This document shows positions 16,150 to 26,200 of a stretch of 64,000 nt of DNA, piece by piece. Source of the stretch: Ignavibacteriaceae bacterium (GTDB taxonomy: Bacteria; Bacteroidota; Ignavibacteria; Ignavibacteriales; Ignavibacteriaceae); the NCBI GenBank assembly GCA_008933765.1, contig WBUK01000016.1:34311-98310 (forward strand), given 5' to 3'. Numbering within the stretch: the first letter of the stretch is position 1; every line of letters begins with the position of its first letter. The notes under the pieces were generated by a model that was not told the origin of the DNA, searched no databases, and saw only the letters and a program-made list of their open reading frames with translations. The position numbers and the translations under genes are program-made.

Positions 16150-16912
16150 AGAATTAAAAGAGAAACTTGAGTTTCACTATCGTGCATTCGGGCGGGAGAG
16201 CATCTCGCCCGATCCTTTGGAAATTCCTCATCTTTTCACTCACCCGGCGGATATTGAAATAGCGGGCTTTTTTGCGGCAAAGTTTGCTTACGGTGCTGTT
16301 GCACAAATAATTAAAAATGTGAACGGCTTGCTTCAAAGGTTGGACGATTCCCCGTTCAAAGTGATTCGGGATGATCTGCACCTTGAAGAGCGGGTGGAAG
16401 ATTTTTACTACCGTTTTTACTCATCAGTTGATGTAGCCACATTGTTGCTTGCAATGAGGGAAGTGTTGCAGAAATACGGCGGGTTAAAAGGGCTTTTCAT
16501 GGAAGGGTTTCTGCCGGAGCGTTCGGTTAAAGAGGGGATACAGCGATTCAGTGAATACTTTCACGCGTTTGCCGAAAGAGAAGGGAGACTAACGCGAGGC
16601 TTCCGGCACTTCTTTCCCGAACCTGAAAAAGGAAGTGCATGCAAGAGAATGAATCTTTTTTTAAGGTGGATGGTCAGAGAGGATGAGCTTGATTTTGGGT
16701 TCTGGAAAGAGATTGGGAAAGAAAATTTGGTTATTCCGCTGGATTTGCACATTGCCCGAATCAGTAAAGAGCTGGGGTTAACTGCACGGAACGATTCTTC
16801 CTGGCGCACCGCAACCGAAATCACGGATAAATTGCGGGTGTTTGAGCCAAATGACCCCGTTAAATATGACTTTGCACTTTGCCACATCAGCATGCGGAAA
16901 ATGAAATTTTGA
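16127..16912 (+). CDS. TIGR02757 (DUF2400) family protein
   Basis: This 261-residue protein matches the TIGR02757 family found widely in Bacteroidetes and Chlorobi-type genomes. Characteristic stretches are the N-terminal SPDPLEIPHLF, DIEIAGFFAAKFAYG and the C-terminal KRMNLFLRWMVREDELDFG followed by IPLDLHIARISKELGL and KYDFALCHISM. The family is predicted to have a helix-hairpin-helix, endonuclease III-like core, but its biochemical role is not established. It begins with TTG, with AGGAAAC seven bases upstream, inside the end of the endolysin gene. It is a chromosomal-type gene and marks the right boundary of the phage module. Confidence 0.85.
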   Translation: MSKKLSNEELKEKLEFHYRAFGRESISPDPLEIPHLFTHPADIEIAGFFAAKFAYGAVAQIIKNVNGLLQRLDDSPFKVIRDDLHLEERVEDFYYRFYSSVDVATLLLAMREVLQKYGGLKGLFMEGFLPERSVKEGIQRFSEYFHAFAEREGRLTRGFRHFFPEPEKGSACKRMNLFLRWMVREDELDFGFWKEIGKENLVIPLDLHIARISKELGLTARNDSSWRTATEITDKLRVFEPNDPVKYDFALCHISMRKMKF

Positions 16913-17077
16913 ATATTTTTTTCAGAATTAACTCCGGATGGGATTAAGATCACTTTGTTTTAACCACTAACTGTGTATTTTTGCAAAAGACAAGGTGGAT
17001 TTTATTGCGTCTAAAACAAATTCTTTTTTGATTCCTTAAGGCAGGATTGAATCATGTCTAAATTATTTTAATCTTAA

Positions 17078-17989
17078 ATGCTTAAAAAAAAAGTTCACGC
17101 AGGTGTTACGGCGCTTTTAAATACTTTTGCAATTAGCGACGCAGGCAAAGAAAGAGAAGTTAACGAAGATTATTTCGGTTATCTCGCGGACGATTTTGGT
17201 TCTTTGTTTATAGTATGCGATGGTATGGGGGGGAATGTCGGGGGCGATCTTGCCGCAAGAACGGCTGTAAATACAATTTTGGAACACTTCTCTGAACTCC
17301 CGAACGAATATCATCCGCAGAAAGAGCTGCAAGCCGCTTTTTCCCGTGCAAACACTGTAATTCGTCAGATGGCAGATGAAGACCCTTCGCTAAGAGGGAT
17401 GGGTTCAACTGCGGCTTCGGTTTTAATTATTGAAGATAACGCATACTTAGCACACCTGGGTGACAGCCGGGTGTATATTTTCCGGCGGGGTAAATTGTTT
17501 CAGCTGACCAAAGATCACTCGATGGTTCAGCATATGGTTGACAAAAAAAAGATAAAACCCTCTAAGGCAGCGAACCACGAGTTGAAACATCTGATAACAA
17601 AAGCGTTGGGTCCATTGGATGAAGTGTCGGCTGAAACAGCATTTCCGTTTCAACTTTATAATGATGATATTCTACTTTTATGCTCCGACGGTTTAACAAA
17701 CGAACTGACTGATAAACAGATCAGAAATATATTACGAAAATATCCGATAAAAGAAGCGGCAGAGCACCTTTTGCAGGAAGCGAACGCTTCAGGCGGTAAA
17801 GACAATATTACCGTTCAGTTGGTGGAAATTTCGGGAATATACAACCTACCCGATGATTATAAGGATCAAAACCCTGTTACCAAACACATAGATTATAAAA
17901 AATTGATTCAGATTAGTTATGTTGGGCTTGGCATTCTTGCTTTAGTGATACTGTTTTATCTTTCATACAAATTGTTTTTTAAGGGGTAG
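17078..17989 (+). CDS. PP2C-family Ser/Thr protein phosphatase with C-terminal membrane anchor
   Basis: This Mn/Mg-dependent phosphatase is of the PrpC/Stp type and reverses Hanks-type kinase phosphorylation. All family blocks are present: SDAGKEREVNEDYFG near residue 25, CDGMGG with metal-binding Asp48, RGMGSTAASVLI, LGDSRVYIFRRGKLFQLTKDHS, LLCSDGLTNELTD and GKDNITVQLV. Residues of about 277-299 form one membrane helix, so the catalytic domain is held at the inner membrane facing the cytoplasm. Three Hanks-type kinases that could be substrates or partners lie 40 kb away in this window. It precedes the TPR lipoprotein gene, separated by a duplicated spacer. Confidence 0.92.
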   Translation: MLKKKVHAGVTALLNTFAISDAGKEREVNEDYFGYLADDFGSLFIVCDGMGGNVGGDLAARTAVNTILEHFSELPNEYHPQKELQAAFSRANTVIRQMADEDPSLRGMGSTAASVLIIEDNAYLAHLGDSRVYIFRRGKLFQLTKDHSMVQHMVDKKKIKPSKAANHELKHLITKALGPLDEVSAETAFPFQLYNDDILLLCSDGLTNELTDKQIRNILRKYPIKEAAEHLLQEANASGGKDNITVQLVEISGIYNLPDDYKDQNPVTKHIDYKKLIQISYVGLGILALVILFYLSYKLFFKG

Positions 17990-18089
17990 AGTTTGGGATA
18001 TGGTTATGCCCGGTGGTAGGTGCAGAGGCAGCGGTGGGGGTAGAGTTTGGGATATGGTTATGCCCGGTGGTAGGTGCAGAGGCAGCGGT
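17983..18089. repeat. Perfect tandem duplication, 53 bp on a 54-bp period
   Basis: Bases 17983-18035 are repeated without mismatch at 18037-18089. The first copy begins at the TAG stop region of the PP2C gene. The unit is purine/GT-rich (contains cccggtggtaggtgcagagg) and has no evident frame. It fills much of the 258-bp spacer before the lipoprotein gene. Confidence 0.9.
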
Positions 18090-18247
18090 AAAAAACATTT
18101 CGGTCGCAGAGTGTTTCCAACTCAAAAGATTTTAGGAGCAAATGCCCGGTAACGAGCGGCAGAATTTTTTGTTGACATTGAACGCTTTGTTACATTACAA
18201 GGTTAAATTTTAATATTTACAAATTATATTTTACAAGAGACCAAATT

Positions 18248-18781
18248 ATGCAAAAAACCCTTTATTTTATGGCGTTCGCAGTTATTGTGCTGCTTGTCGG
18301 TTGTGGGAAGGATTCAAAATCGAACTTTGATGAAGCAAAGAAACTTAAATCAGAAAAAAGATACAATGAAGCGATTGCCATCTTTGAAAAAATGATTGCA
18401 GATATGCCGGATGACGACAGTATCGTGGTGGCGTATTACCATCTTGGTGAACTTTATCGTATGCCGGAAATTGCGAAATCGTCGAAAGACAAACTTAAAG
18501 CGATAGAAAACTACAAGAAAGTTTACGAGAAATTCCCCAAAAACGATCTTGCTTCGCAGGCGTTATTTCAGATTGGTTTTATTTACGGCAACGAGCTTGA
18601 TGATATCCCCAACGCAACCGAATATTATAACAAAGTTATAAAGGAATACCCAAAAACAGAAGCAGCCAAATTGGCACAGGACGATCTGCAGTTGCTTGGT
18701 AAAAGCCCGGAAGAACTTCTGAACGAACGGATGAAAAAGAACGAAAATAACAAAAAAGAAAACAAGGTGGCAACGCCTTAA
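18248..18781 (+). CDS. TPR lipoprotein (outer-membrane-type)
   Basis: A lipoprotein signal is clear: basic/hydrophobic residues 1-18 end in a lipobox VGC with Cys19 as the lipidated residue, followed by GKDSKSN. Residues of about 28-150 form three to four tetratricopeptide repeats (YNEAIAIFEKMIADMP, LKAIENYKKVYEKFP, ATEYYNKVIKEYP). The C-terminus is a Lys/Asn-rich tail. Such proteins scaffold envelope complexes and resemble BamD/YbgF-type TPR proteins, though the protein is shorter than BamD. The downstream DUF58 gene starts 42 bp later and may be co-transcribed. Confidence 0.85.
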   Translation: MQKTLYFMAFAVIVLLVGCGKDSKSNFDEAKKLKSEKRYNEAIAIFEKMIADMPDDDSIVVAYYHLGELYRMPEIAKSSKDKLKAIENYKKVYEKFPKNDLASQALFQIGFIYGNELDDIPNATEYYNKVIKEYPKTEAAKLAQDDLQLLGKSPEELLNERMKKNENNKKENKVATP

Positions 18782-18823
18782 CTGATAATTGCTGAAGAGA
18801 CTGAAAACTGCTGAAGTAATCAA

Positions 18824-19720
18824 TTGAATCAAAATGAAGACTACAGAAAGTACCTCGATCCTGCGGTTATTTCCAAACTTGCTTCCCTTGACATAAAAAC
18901 AAAATTTGTGGTGGAGGGCTTTATGCTTGGTTTGCATAAAAGCCCCTACCATGGGTTCAGTATCGAATTTTCGCAGCACCGCCCTTACATTCCGGGCGAT
19001 TCTCTGAAAGATGTAGATTGGAAAATCTACGGGAAAACTGACCGTTATTTCATAAAACAATACGAAGAAGAAACGAACTTAAAAGCGCACATACTGCTTG
19101 ATACAAGCGCTTCGATGAGGTACGCCTCGCCGGGTAGGGTATCGAAGTTGGAGTATGCAAAGGTGCTCGCTTCGGTAATTGCGTTCATGCTGATTAAGCA
19201 AAATGACGCTGCCGGGCTTTATCTTTACAGCGATAAGATTGAGAAAATCTTACCCCCGAAAGCCTCACGAATCTATTTGGATGAGATAATGAAAGCCTTA
19301 GCAGCCTCCGGCGGTGAAGGAAAAAGTGACGCTACACGGGCACTTGGAGAAGTGGTGGAAAAAATTAACCGACGGGGTATGATTATCGTAATTTCTGACC
19401 TTTTCGAGGATGTTAACGAAGTAATCGAAACAATCAAACGGTTAACCGTTACAAAAAGCAAGGTGGTGGTTTTCCAGATTCTCGATCCGTTAGAGAGAAG
19501 TTTTGATTTTGGCAACGACGCAATATTCAAAGATATGGAAACGGGTGCGGAACTATCCACACAGCCGCGTCAAATAGTTGCGGCTTACCGGGATGCGTTC
19601 GAAGGATTTGTCTCAAAAATTAAGGCAGCCTGCCTGAACAGTGGTATTGATTTTAATCAGGTTGATACTGCACAGCCGTACGATGTACCAATTTCTGCAT
19701 TTTTAAGAAAACGGGGGTGA
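18824..19720 (+). CDS. DUF58 family protein (VWA-like)
   Basis: This 298-residue protein has the DUF58 signature: HGFSIEFSQHRPYIPGDSLKDVDWKIYGKTDR, then a von Willebrand A-like half with LLDTSASMRY (a DxSxS metal-site motif) and VVISDLFEDV. DUF58 proteins usually work with a MoxR AAA ATPase in maturation of cofactor- or membrane-associated complexes, but no MoxR gene is next to this one. The start is TTG at 18824 without a strong ribosome-binding site. Family assignment is confident; function in this organism is unknown. Confidence 0.88.
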   Translation: MNQNEDYRKYLDPAVISKLASLDIKTKFVVEGFMLGLHKSPYHGFSIEFSQHRPYIPGDSLKDVDWKIYGKTDRYFIKQYEEETNLKAHILLDTSASMRYASPGRVSKLEYAKVLASVIAFMLIKQNDAAGLYLYSDKIEKILPPKASRIYLDEIMKALAASGGEGKSDATRALGEVVEKINRRGMIIVISDLFEDVNEVIETIKRLTVTKSKVVVFQILDPLERSFDFGNDAIFKDMETGAELSTQPRQIVAAYRDAFEGFVSKIKAACLNSGIDFNQVDTAQPYDVPISAFLRKRG

Positions 19721-19788
19721 TGGGACTTGGGCATTAATCTTTTTAAGGCTTCAGCATTAATCAGTCCAAGGTCCTGCATTAATTTTTT

Positions 19789-22700
19789 TTAAGCTTTGCT
19801 ATTAACTTCCTTCAGAGGGAGAGTAAACAGAAACGAAGAGCCCACGCCGGGTTGAGAAACCATCCGGATAGTGCCGCCGTTTCTTTCCGTAAAATCTTTA
19901 CAGATCGTCAAGCCCAAACCCGTTCCTTTTTCCTGTTTTGTGCCCTCAGTGGTTAACACTGAACTTTTATCAAAGAGCCTGTCAGCGGCTTCCTGTGGAA
20001 TCCCGACCCCACTGTCGGTAACGGCAAACTCAGCCATATTGTTATTTATTCTGGCAGAAATGATAATATCTCCCCCTTCTTCCGAAAATTTAATAGCGTT
20101 CGCCACTAAGTTTTGCACGATAGTCTGGAACATGTGCACATCGGCGAAAATCACCAAATCATCCGGAATTTCATTAACAGTATTAAGTCTTTTTTCTTCC
20201 AAGTTCAGCCGTAACAGGTCAAGCAAAGAAGCAATTTTACCGGCGGGCGAAAAATACTCAGGCTCAAAACTAATTCTGCCGAGTTCAATTCTGAAAAGAT
20301 CGAGCACATTTTCTATAAACAGAAAGAGGTTTTTTGCCACTTGTGCGATACTTCCGGTGAAATAACGCTTATCCTGCTCCGAAAGATCATCGTAATCATT
20401 AGTTAAAATATCAAGATAACCTAAGATAGCAGAAAACGGGCTTTTCAGGTCGTGTGCAAACATAGAAAAGAAGCGGTCTTTCGAGTTATTTGCCTCTGTA
20501 AGCGAAGCGTTCGTTGTTTCAAGTTCCTCTTTTCTTTCCAACAGTTCATTTTTATACGCTTCCAATTCTTTCGTTCTCAGCTGAATAATAGCTTCCAACT
20601 TCTCGTTTCTCAGTTGTATCGCTTTCACACGATAGATATAAAGAGAATAAATTATAAAAAGTGTAAGAAAGACCAAAAGGAGCGAAAACCACCATGTTTT
20701 CCAAAACGGAGTTGCAATGGTGATATTCATAAGTGCAGTTTCTTTCGACCAGATCAAATCTTTATTTGCAACCTTAACCAACAGAGTATATTCGCCTGAG
20801 GGAAGGTTTGTGAAAGTGACCAATCTGTTGGGTGAGGGTTGGCTGAACTCTTCGTTATAACCCTCAAGCTTGTAGGAATAAAGAATTTTCCCGTTAGAGT
20901 TTACATCGATCCCTGCCAGTTCAAAAGTAATATCGTTTTGGTTATAATTTAACGAAATGTGCTTTTTATAGATTGAAGAAGTGTCGAGAACTGAATTTTC
21001 TATCCCGGGTGTTAAAAGAACCGTATGAGAAAAGAGAGAAATCGAGCGAACAAAAACATTGGGCGGTGTAGTTAAAATTTTTATATCATTCGGCTTGAAA
21101 AAATTAAACCCGGAAACCCCGCCAAAGAATATGGTGCCGTTTGGGCTTTTTGCGAAAGCACCCGAGTTAAACTCGTTGCTTTGAAGCCCATCGTCAACGG
21201 AAAAGTTTTTGAACGACTCTGTTTTTGGATTGAACTTAGAAATGCCCTTATTTGTAGAAAGCCAGAGAAAGCCGGAATCATCCGGAACAATCCCGTAAAC
21301 CATCTCGTTTGGCAGCCCGTTTTTAACAGTGTAGAGAACCGATTTCCCGCCTTCAACGAACTTAACTAACCCTGTGGAGGTACCAAGCCAAATTTGGGAA
21401 TTTACATCCGTGAAGATCGATTTAATCGCTCCGTTTGTAATCAGTTGGTTTTTATCAATAGTGATATTTAGTTTATCAATTTTCCCGGTTTTTTTATTGA
21501 AGCGGAACAACCCATTCTGCTCCGTACCCACCCATAGATAACCTTTTTCATCGAGCATTAAGGAAGCGATTTGGTCGTTCGACAAAATTTTTTCATTTTC
21601 ACTTTTGTCAGAAAACCCATCAAACAGGTCAGTTTCGGGGTTATAGACTACTAAACCGTTTTGCGTAGCGATCCAGAGTAAATTATCTTCATCCTGAAGA
21701 ATTTCAAAAGCGTAAATCACGAGATTTATCTTTTTATTGTTGTTTCTTTGAGTAATTTTCCTGATTCTGTTTTGATCAGGGAAATATTGATACAGCCCGT
21801 CACCTTCAGTTGAAAGCCAAAAAGATTTCCCGCCGTCAACTTTATTTGGCAGAATTGCGTAAATATTTTTATTAAACTCGTTTTTGGAGAGGTTAACAAC
21901 CGGAAGATTTTCTGCAATTCCGGTTGTTGGATTAAAACGGGCGAACACATTATATCCGCCGATGTAAACGGTTGAGTCATTTATCGGATAAAAAGACCTT
22001 ATACTTCTAAAATCAACATCATTTCTTAATCCACCGACTAAATTAAACCTGTTTTGCGCTTTTGGAAAGATAATCAGCCCGTAACCGTTAAGCCCCACCC
22101 AAATGTTATCGCTTCGGTCTAACATTAGGGTATAGGGGAATTTCAGATACTCTTCTATTTTTTCATTTTTGAAAGCTCGCAGTTTTTGCCATTGCATCGT
22201 ATGCAGATTAAGAGAATAAACCCCTGAAGCGGCAACCGCCACATAAATTTCTCCTTCTCTATCCTGAACAATAGAATAAAACGCGCTTAGCAGGGGTGAA
22301 AAATCGTTGGGGTGGGGAAGAGGACGGAATGAATCCTCATTCTTGGGTTTCAGGTAGATTTGTCTGTTAGTGGACACCAACAGCGAGCCTTCATCGATTT
22401 GCAAAATTGAAGTAACGGCGACAGACTTTGCACCGGCGTCGCTACCGGGTTCCAAATTGAAGATTTCGGTTTTTCCCGTTCGTGGGTTATACTTCCCAAG
22501 ATTTGCATCATCGGTTCCAAACCATACATTTGCTTCACGATCGATATAGATTGTGGAAATCTTCAAGATTCGGCTATTTGAGTGGCTTAAGCGATAGACA
22601 ATTGAAGTTTTCTTTGTGTTTATTTCATATTTTAGCAATCCGATGCCCGAACCGATGTAAATAACATCCCCTTTAGGATCACTTTTATCAATTTGAAAAT

Positions 22701-23118
22701 AATTCAGCGGTAAAAATGAGTTGCGACTCTCTGCTGTCAGCTTGAGTTCAACTTTGGCAAATCTTTCGCTGCGCGGGTCGAAACGGTCTAAACTGCTGTT
22801 TGAGAGAGCCCACAAGTTACCATCACGATCAAGATCGATCGATTGGATAAAATTCTGTGAAATTGAATAAGGGTTTTGCGGGTCGTTTCTGAAAACAGTG
22901 AAAGAATAGCCGTTATATTTATTTAACCCGTCTTTGGTTGCGAACCAAAACACTCCAAGGCTATCCTGAAGGATAGAGGTAACAGTTCCCTGAGAGAGGC
23001 CGTCATCAATCCCCAGATGCCTTAAATTAAATGTATTTTGCGCTGTTGCCGGGGTTCCCCAAAGCAGAACAAATGCAAGTAGTATTTTTGAAGCTAACCG
23101 GGTTTTGAAAAAATTCAT
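19789..23118 (-). CDS. Two-component-propeller sensor histidine kinase (Reg_prop/Y_Y_Y)
   Basis: This very large sensor kinase starts with a signal peptide if translation begins at the ATG at 23118 (NFFKTRLASKILLAFVLLW, then ATAQ). An ATG 42 bases upstream would bury the signal. A periplasmic double propeller of Reg_prop repeats (YLWVGTEQNGLFRFNKKTG, IWLGTSTGLVKF) spans about 650 residues. It is followed by a Y_Y_Y domain (NQNDITFELAGIDVNSN), one membrane helix and a coiled coil. HisKA has its phospho-acceptor His in FAHDLKSPFSAILG (residue 889 from this start), and HATPase_c has QNLVANAIKF, DSGVGIP and GTGLGL. Unlike many relatives it lacks a fused receiver and AraC domain. It is divergent from the MASE1 hybrid kinase. 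Confidence 0.9.
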   Translation of the reverse strand: MNFFKTRLASKILLAFVLLWGTPATAQNTFNLRHLGIDDGLSQGTVTSILQDSLGVFWFATKDGLNKYNGYSFTVFRNDPQNPYSISQNFIQSIDLDRDGNLWALSNSSLDRFDPRSERFAKVELKLTAESRNSFLPLNYFQIDKSDPKGDVIYIGSGIGLLKYEINTKKTSIVYRLSHSNSRILKISTIYIDREANVWFGTDDANLGKYNPRTGKTEIFNLEPGSDAGAKSVAVTSILQIDEGSLLVSTNRQIYLKPKNEDSFRPLPHPNDFSPLLSAFYSIVQDREGEIYVAVAASGVYSLNLHTMQWQKLRAFKNEKIEEYLKFPYTLMLDRSDNIWVGLNGYGLIIFPKAQNRFNLVGGLRNDVDFRSIRSFYPINDSTVYIGGYNVFARFNPTTGIAENLPVVNLSKNEFNKNIYAILPNKVDGGKSFWLSTEGDGLYQYFPDQNRIRKITQRNNNKKINLVIYAFEILQDEDNLLWIATQNGLVVYNPETDLFDGFSDKSENEKILSNDQIASLMLDEKGYLWVGTEQNGLFRFNKKTGKIDKLNITIDKNQLITNGAIKSIFTDVNSQIWLGTSTGLVKFVEGGKSVLYTVKNGLPNEMVYGIVPDDSGFLWLSTNKGISKFNPKTESFKNFSVDDGLQSNEFNSGAFAKSPNGTIFFGGVSGFNFFKPNDIKILTTPPNVFVRSISLFSHTVLLTPGIENSVLDTSSIYKKHISLNYNQNDITFELAGIDVNSNGKILYSYKLEGYNEEFSQPSPNRLVTFTNLPSGEYTLLVKVANKDLIWSKETALMNITIATPFWKTWWFSLLLVFLTLFIIYSLYIYRVKAIQLRNEKLEAIIQLRTKELEAYKNELLERKEELETTNASLTEANNSKDRFFSMFAHDLKSPFSAILGYLDILTNDYDDLSEQDKRYFTGSIAQVAKNLFLFIENVLDLFRIELGRISFEPEYFSPAGKIASLLDLLRLNLEEKRLNTVNEIPDDLVIFADVHMFQTIVQNLVANAIKFSEEGGDIIISARINNNMAEFAVTDSGVGIPQEAADRLFDKSSVLTTEGTKQEKGTGLGLTICKDFTERNGGTIRMVSQPGVGSSFLFTLPLKEVNSKA

Positions 23119-23160
23119 ACAATTAAGAGTGAAAACGGAATAATTTGGGATAAAATTCAA

Positions 23161-23275
23161 AAAAAATAAAAAGAAATTTTAGAAATTTTACTAATTTGCA
23201 AAAAAAAAAGAATAAAATATTTATCTTTGATCACGAAATAAAATATTACCAAGAGAATAACCAAAAAATTAGAAA
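23161..23275. promoter_or_regulatory. AT-rich divergent promoter region between two sensor kinases
   Basis: This very AT-rich spacer lies between the minus-strand propeller kinase and the plus-strand hybrid kinase, so both promoters must lie here or just inside the 5' ends. I cannot pick confident -35/-10 elements. Confidence 0.4.
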
Positions 23276-26200
23276 TTGAGCCGAAAAAACAGAACTTTGC
23301 GGTTTGTCGAGTTCACGATTTTATTCAGTTTACTTGTATGGCTGGCACTTCACTACAGATTTGAAGCTGAGCAGGTTTCGCCGTACTGGCCCTCATCTGC
23401 TTTTTTGCTTGCAGCTTTGTATGTGTTTGAGAAGAAGGATCATATTTGGGCGCTTTGTCTTTCTTATATTGCGGATGTTGTGCCTACAGTGATCTACGGA
23501 ATGGGTGTAATACCCTCGGGCTATCTGGCACTAACGAGTATCGGCGGAACATATTTGCTCTATTTATATCTGCAACGAACCAGCCCGGTTCTGACAACAC
23601 TATCTTCAACATCTTCCATAGTTAATTTTATTGTTGCTGCTTTCGTTAAAACCGTTTTAGGTGCCTCTGTTGGTGCTTATGGCATTTACCTGATATACGG
23701 CACTGCGGTTGACAGTATTGATGCAATAAAAATTTGGACATTAGCCGAGTGGAGTGGTTTTCTGCTTCTTACACCCGCATTTATGAATTGGTTGAGACTT
23801 GGCTTTTCTAAGTTCAACCCTGCCAATTTATCCACAAGGCAACTGATAGAAGGGGTGGTGGTTCTCCTCTATTTCTCTTTAGTGGTGATGTTCACTCAAT
23901 CCGGTAAAGGGATTCAGAACGACTATTTGTTCAAATATCTTTCGATTCCGGGGTTAGTCTGGGCACTCTTCCGATTTAAGCGGCAGACAAATTTCTATTT
24001 ACTTTTTGGTTTATATGTTCTTCTGAATCTTTCAATAGTTGAGAATGCCGGTGAATACGCATTTAAAAATGAAGAGTTTAAGGATGCGATTTTAGATTTG
24101 AACCTCTTTTTGTGCGTTATGGGCACCGTTTCTCTCTTTATTCTAACTTCTTTACGCATTCAGGCAATCAGCATCAATGAATTAAATGCCGGGCGGGAAG
24201 ATTTACGCGAAATTTTTGAAAACACACCGGTGCCTTACATTGTATTAGATGGAAAAGGACGGGCGATTTCGTGGAATGAAAAATTCACTGAAATGCTCGG
24301 CACGAATGATCTTTCGCTAAAGAACAAACCTTTCAAAGAGTTTCTCGAGCCTTCCTCGGTTGCACGGTTTGAAGCAATGCTTTATGGGACCCAGCCGGAA
24401 TTTGCGCTGAAAACTAACATGATAACACGACACGAAAACTTTGTAAGGGTAGTTTTGCGTGTTAAGCGAAGCGGAAGTTCGAACCGGCAATATTATTGTT
24501 CAGTTGAAAATCTGTCTGAGAAAAGAAATATTGAAGATACCGCTAAAATGGCGGAGGAGAGGTTCAGATACCTCTTCAATAACTCACCCGAAGGAATTTT
24601 GACTGTTAACAGTAACGATGGAACAATACTTGAGAGCAATGGTGTTGCTCAGAAATATCTGAATTTGAGGTTCAAAACCAAGCAAAAGATTCATCGGGTG
24701 CTCGGATTAGGTGAGGAACAAAGAACTGAAATTGAAAACAAACTTAAAGAAGGATTACAGCCGGAATTAACCGTTAGTCTGGGGAATCTTGACGGAAGCA
24801 AAATTCATTTAGATTTAGTGATAAAAAGGATAATTTCAGACGAGGGTGGGTTCGATTTTTATCTGTTTAAGGACATTACAGGTCAGCGCAAGAACGAAAA
24901 AATATTGAGAATGAACCGTCTGCGTTTAGAGGCAATGTTAAGGATTAAAGAGAACACCTCACTTTCTGAGTTGGAACTTTTGGTTGAAGTTGCCGAAGAA
25001 ACGAGAAAAGTTACCTTTGCCAAGGAAGCGGTTATTTTTCAATTTACTGAAAACGAAGTGCTGGCAGCACAGCGAAGAAATGAGATTTCATTCAGCAGCA
25101 GGTTCACAAATGAAGAATTTGAAAAGAGCGATTTGCGCAGAGAATGGGAGCCGCTGTTTACTTCTTCGGCGCCACTTCGTGCGAAAAGATTAGACCCCAC
25201 ATCGAAAGAGGGTGCGGGTGAATTCTTGATGATTTTCCCTTCAACTGAAAAACATCCGTTTAAATTAGCGATCGGTGTTGCCTCAGATGATGACTACGAT
25301 GAAGGCGAACTTGACCATTTTACTCTCTTCAGCGAATCGATCGTTGCTCTTTTTGTAAAGGTTGCGGCAGATGTTGAAAACCGGAACCTTTCGCTTGCTG
25401 TACAGCAAAGCCCTGCCTCGATTGTAATGACTGACCTCGAGGGGAAAATACGCTATGTTAACCCCAAGTTTGAAAAAACCACGGGCTACACATTAGAAGA
25501 AGTGAAAGGAAAAACGCCGCGGGTGATAAAATCGGGTGAAACTTCACCTGATGTATATAAAGAACTTTGGAAAACGATAAAAAGCGGAAAACCTTGGAAA
25601 GGAATCTTTCACAACCGTAAAAAGAACGGTGAACTCTATTGGGAGTCGCAAACGATTTCACCGATTAAAGATAATAATGGTGTAATTACAGGCTTTCTGG
25701 CCGTTAAGAATGACATAACTTTAGAGCGTCAGAGGGAAGAAGAACTACACAGGAGGGAGCAGAGATTTTCCGCTATTTGGAACACTTCTTTGGATGCAAT
25801 GAGACTAACCGACCGGAACGGAGTAGTGGTGATGGTTAACAAAGCTTACTGTCAGTTAATCGGTGAACCGGAGGAAAAGATATTAGGGAAAGTGTATTCT
25901 GAATATTTAGAACCGGATTTTCACCATGATTCGTTAGAAAGATATAAACAAAAGTTTGCTTTAGGAAACATTCCTGCATATCAGGAATCGTTGATTCATC
26001 TTCGATCAGGGATTAAGAAGTGGGTGGATATTCTCAGCCGAATGTTTGAGGGAGACGACGGCGAACCGTTACTTTTGAGTATTTTCAGAGATATCACCAC
26101 TCAAAAGAGAAGAGAAGCAGAGCTTCAGGATGCAATTCATAAAGCGGAGGAAATGAACAGGATTAAAAACACCTTCCTCGCTAACATGAGCCACGAGTTG

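Noticed and set aside
18172..18200. TTGACA upstream of the TPR lipoprotein gene as a promoter
   Set aside because: No acceptable -10 hexamer at 16-18 bases; left unannotated.
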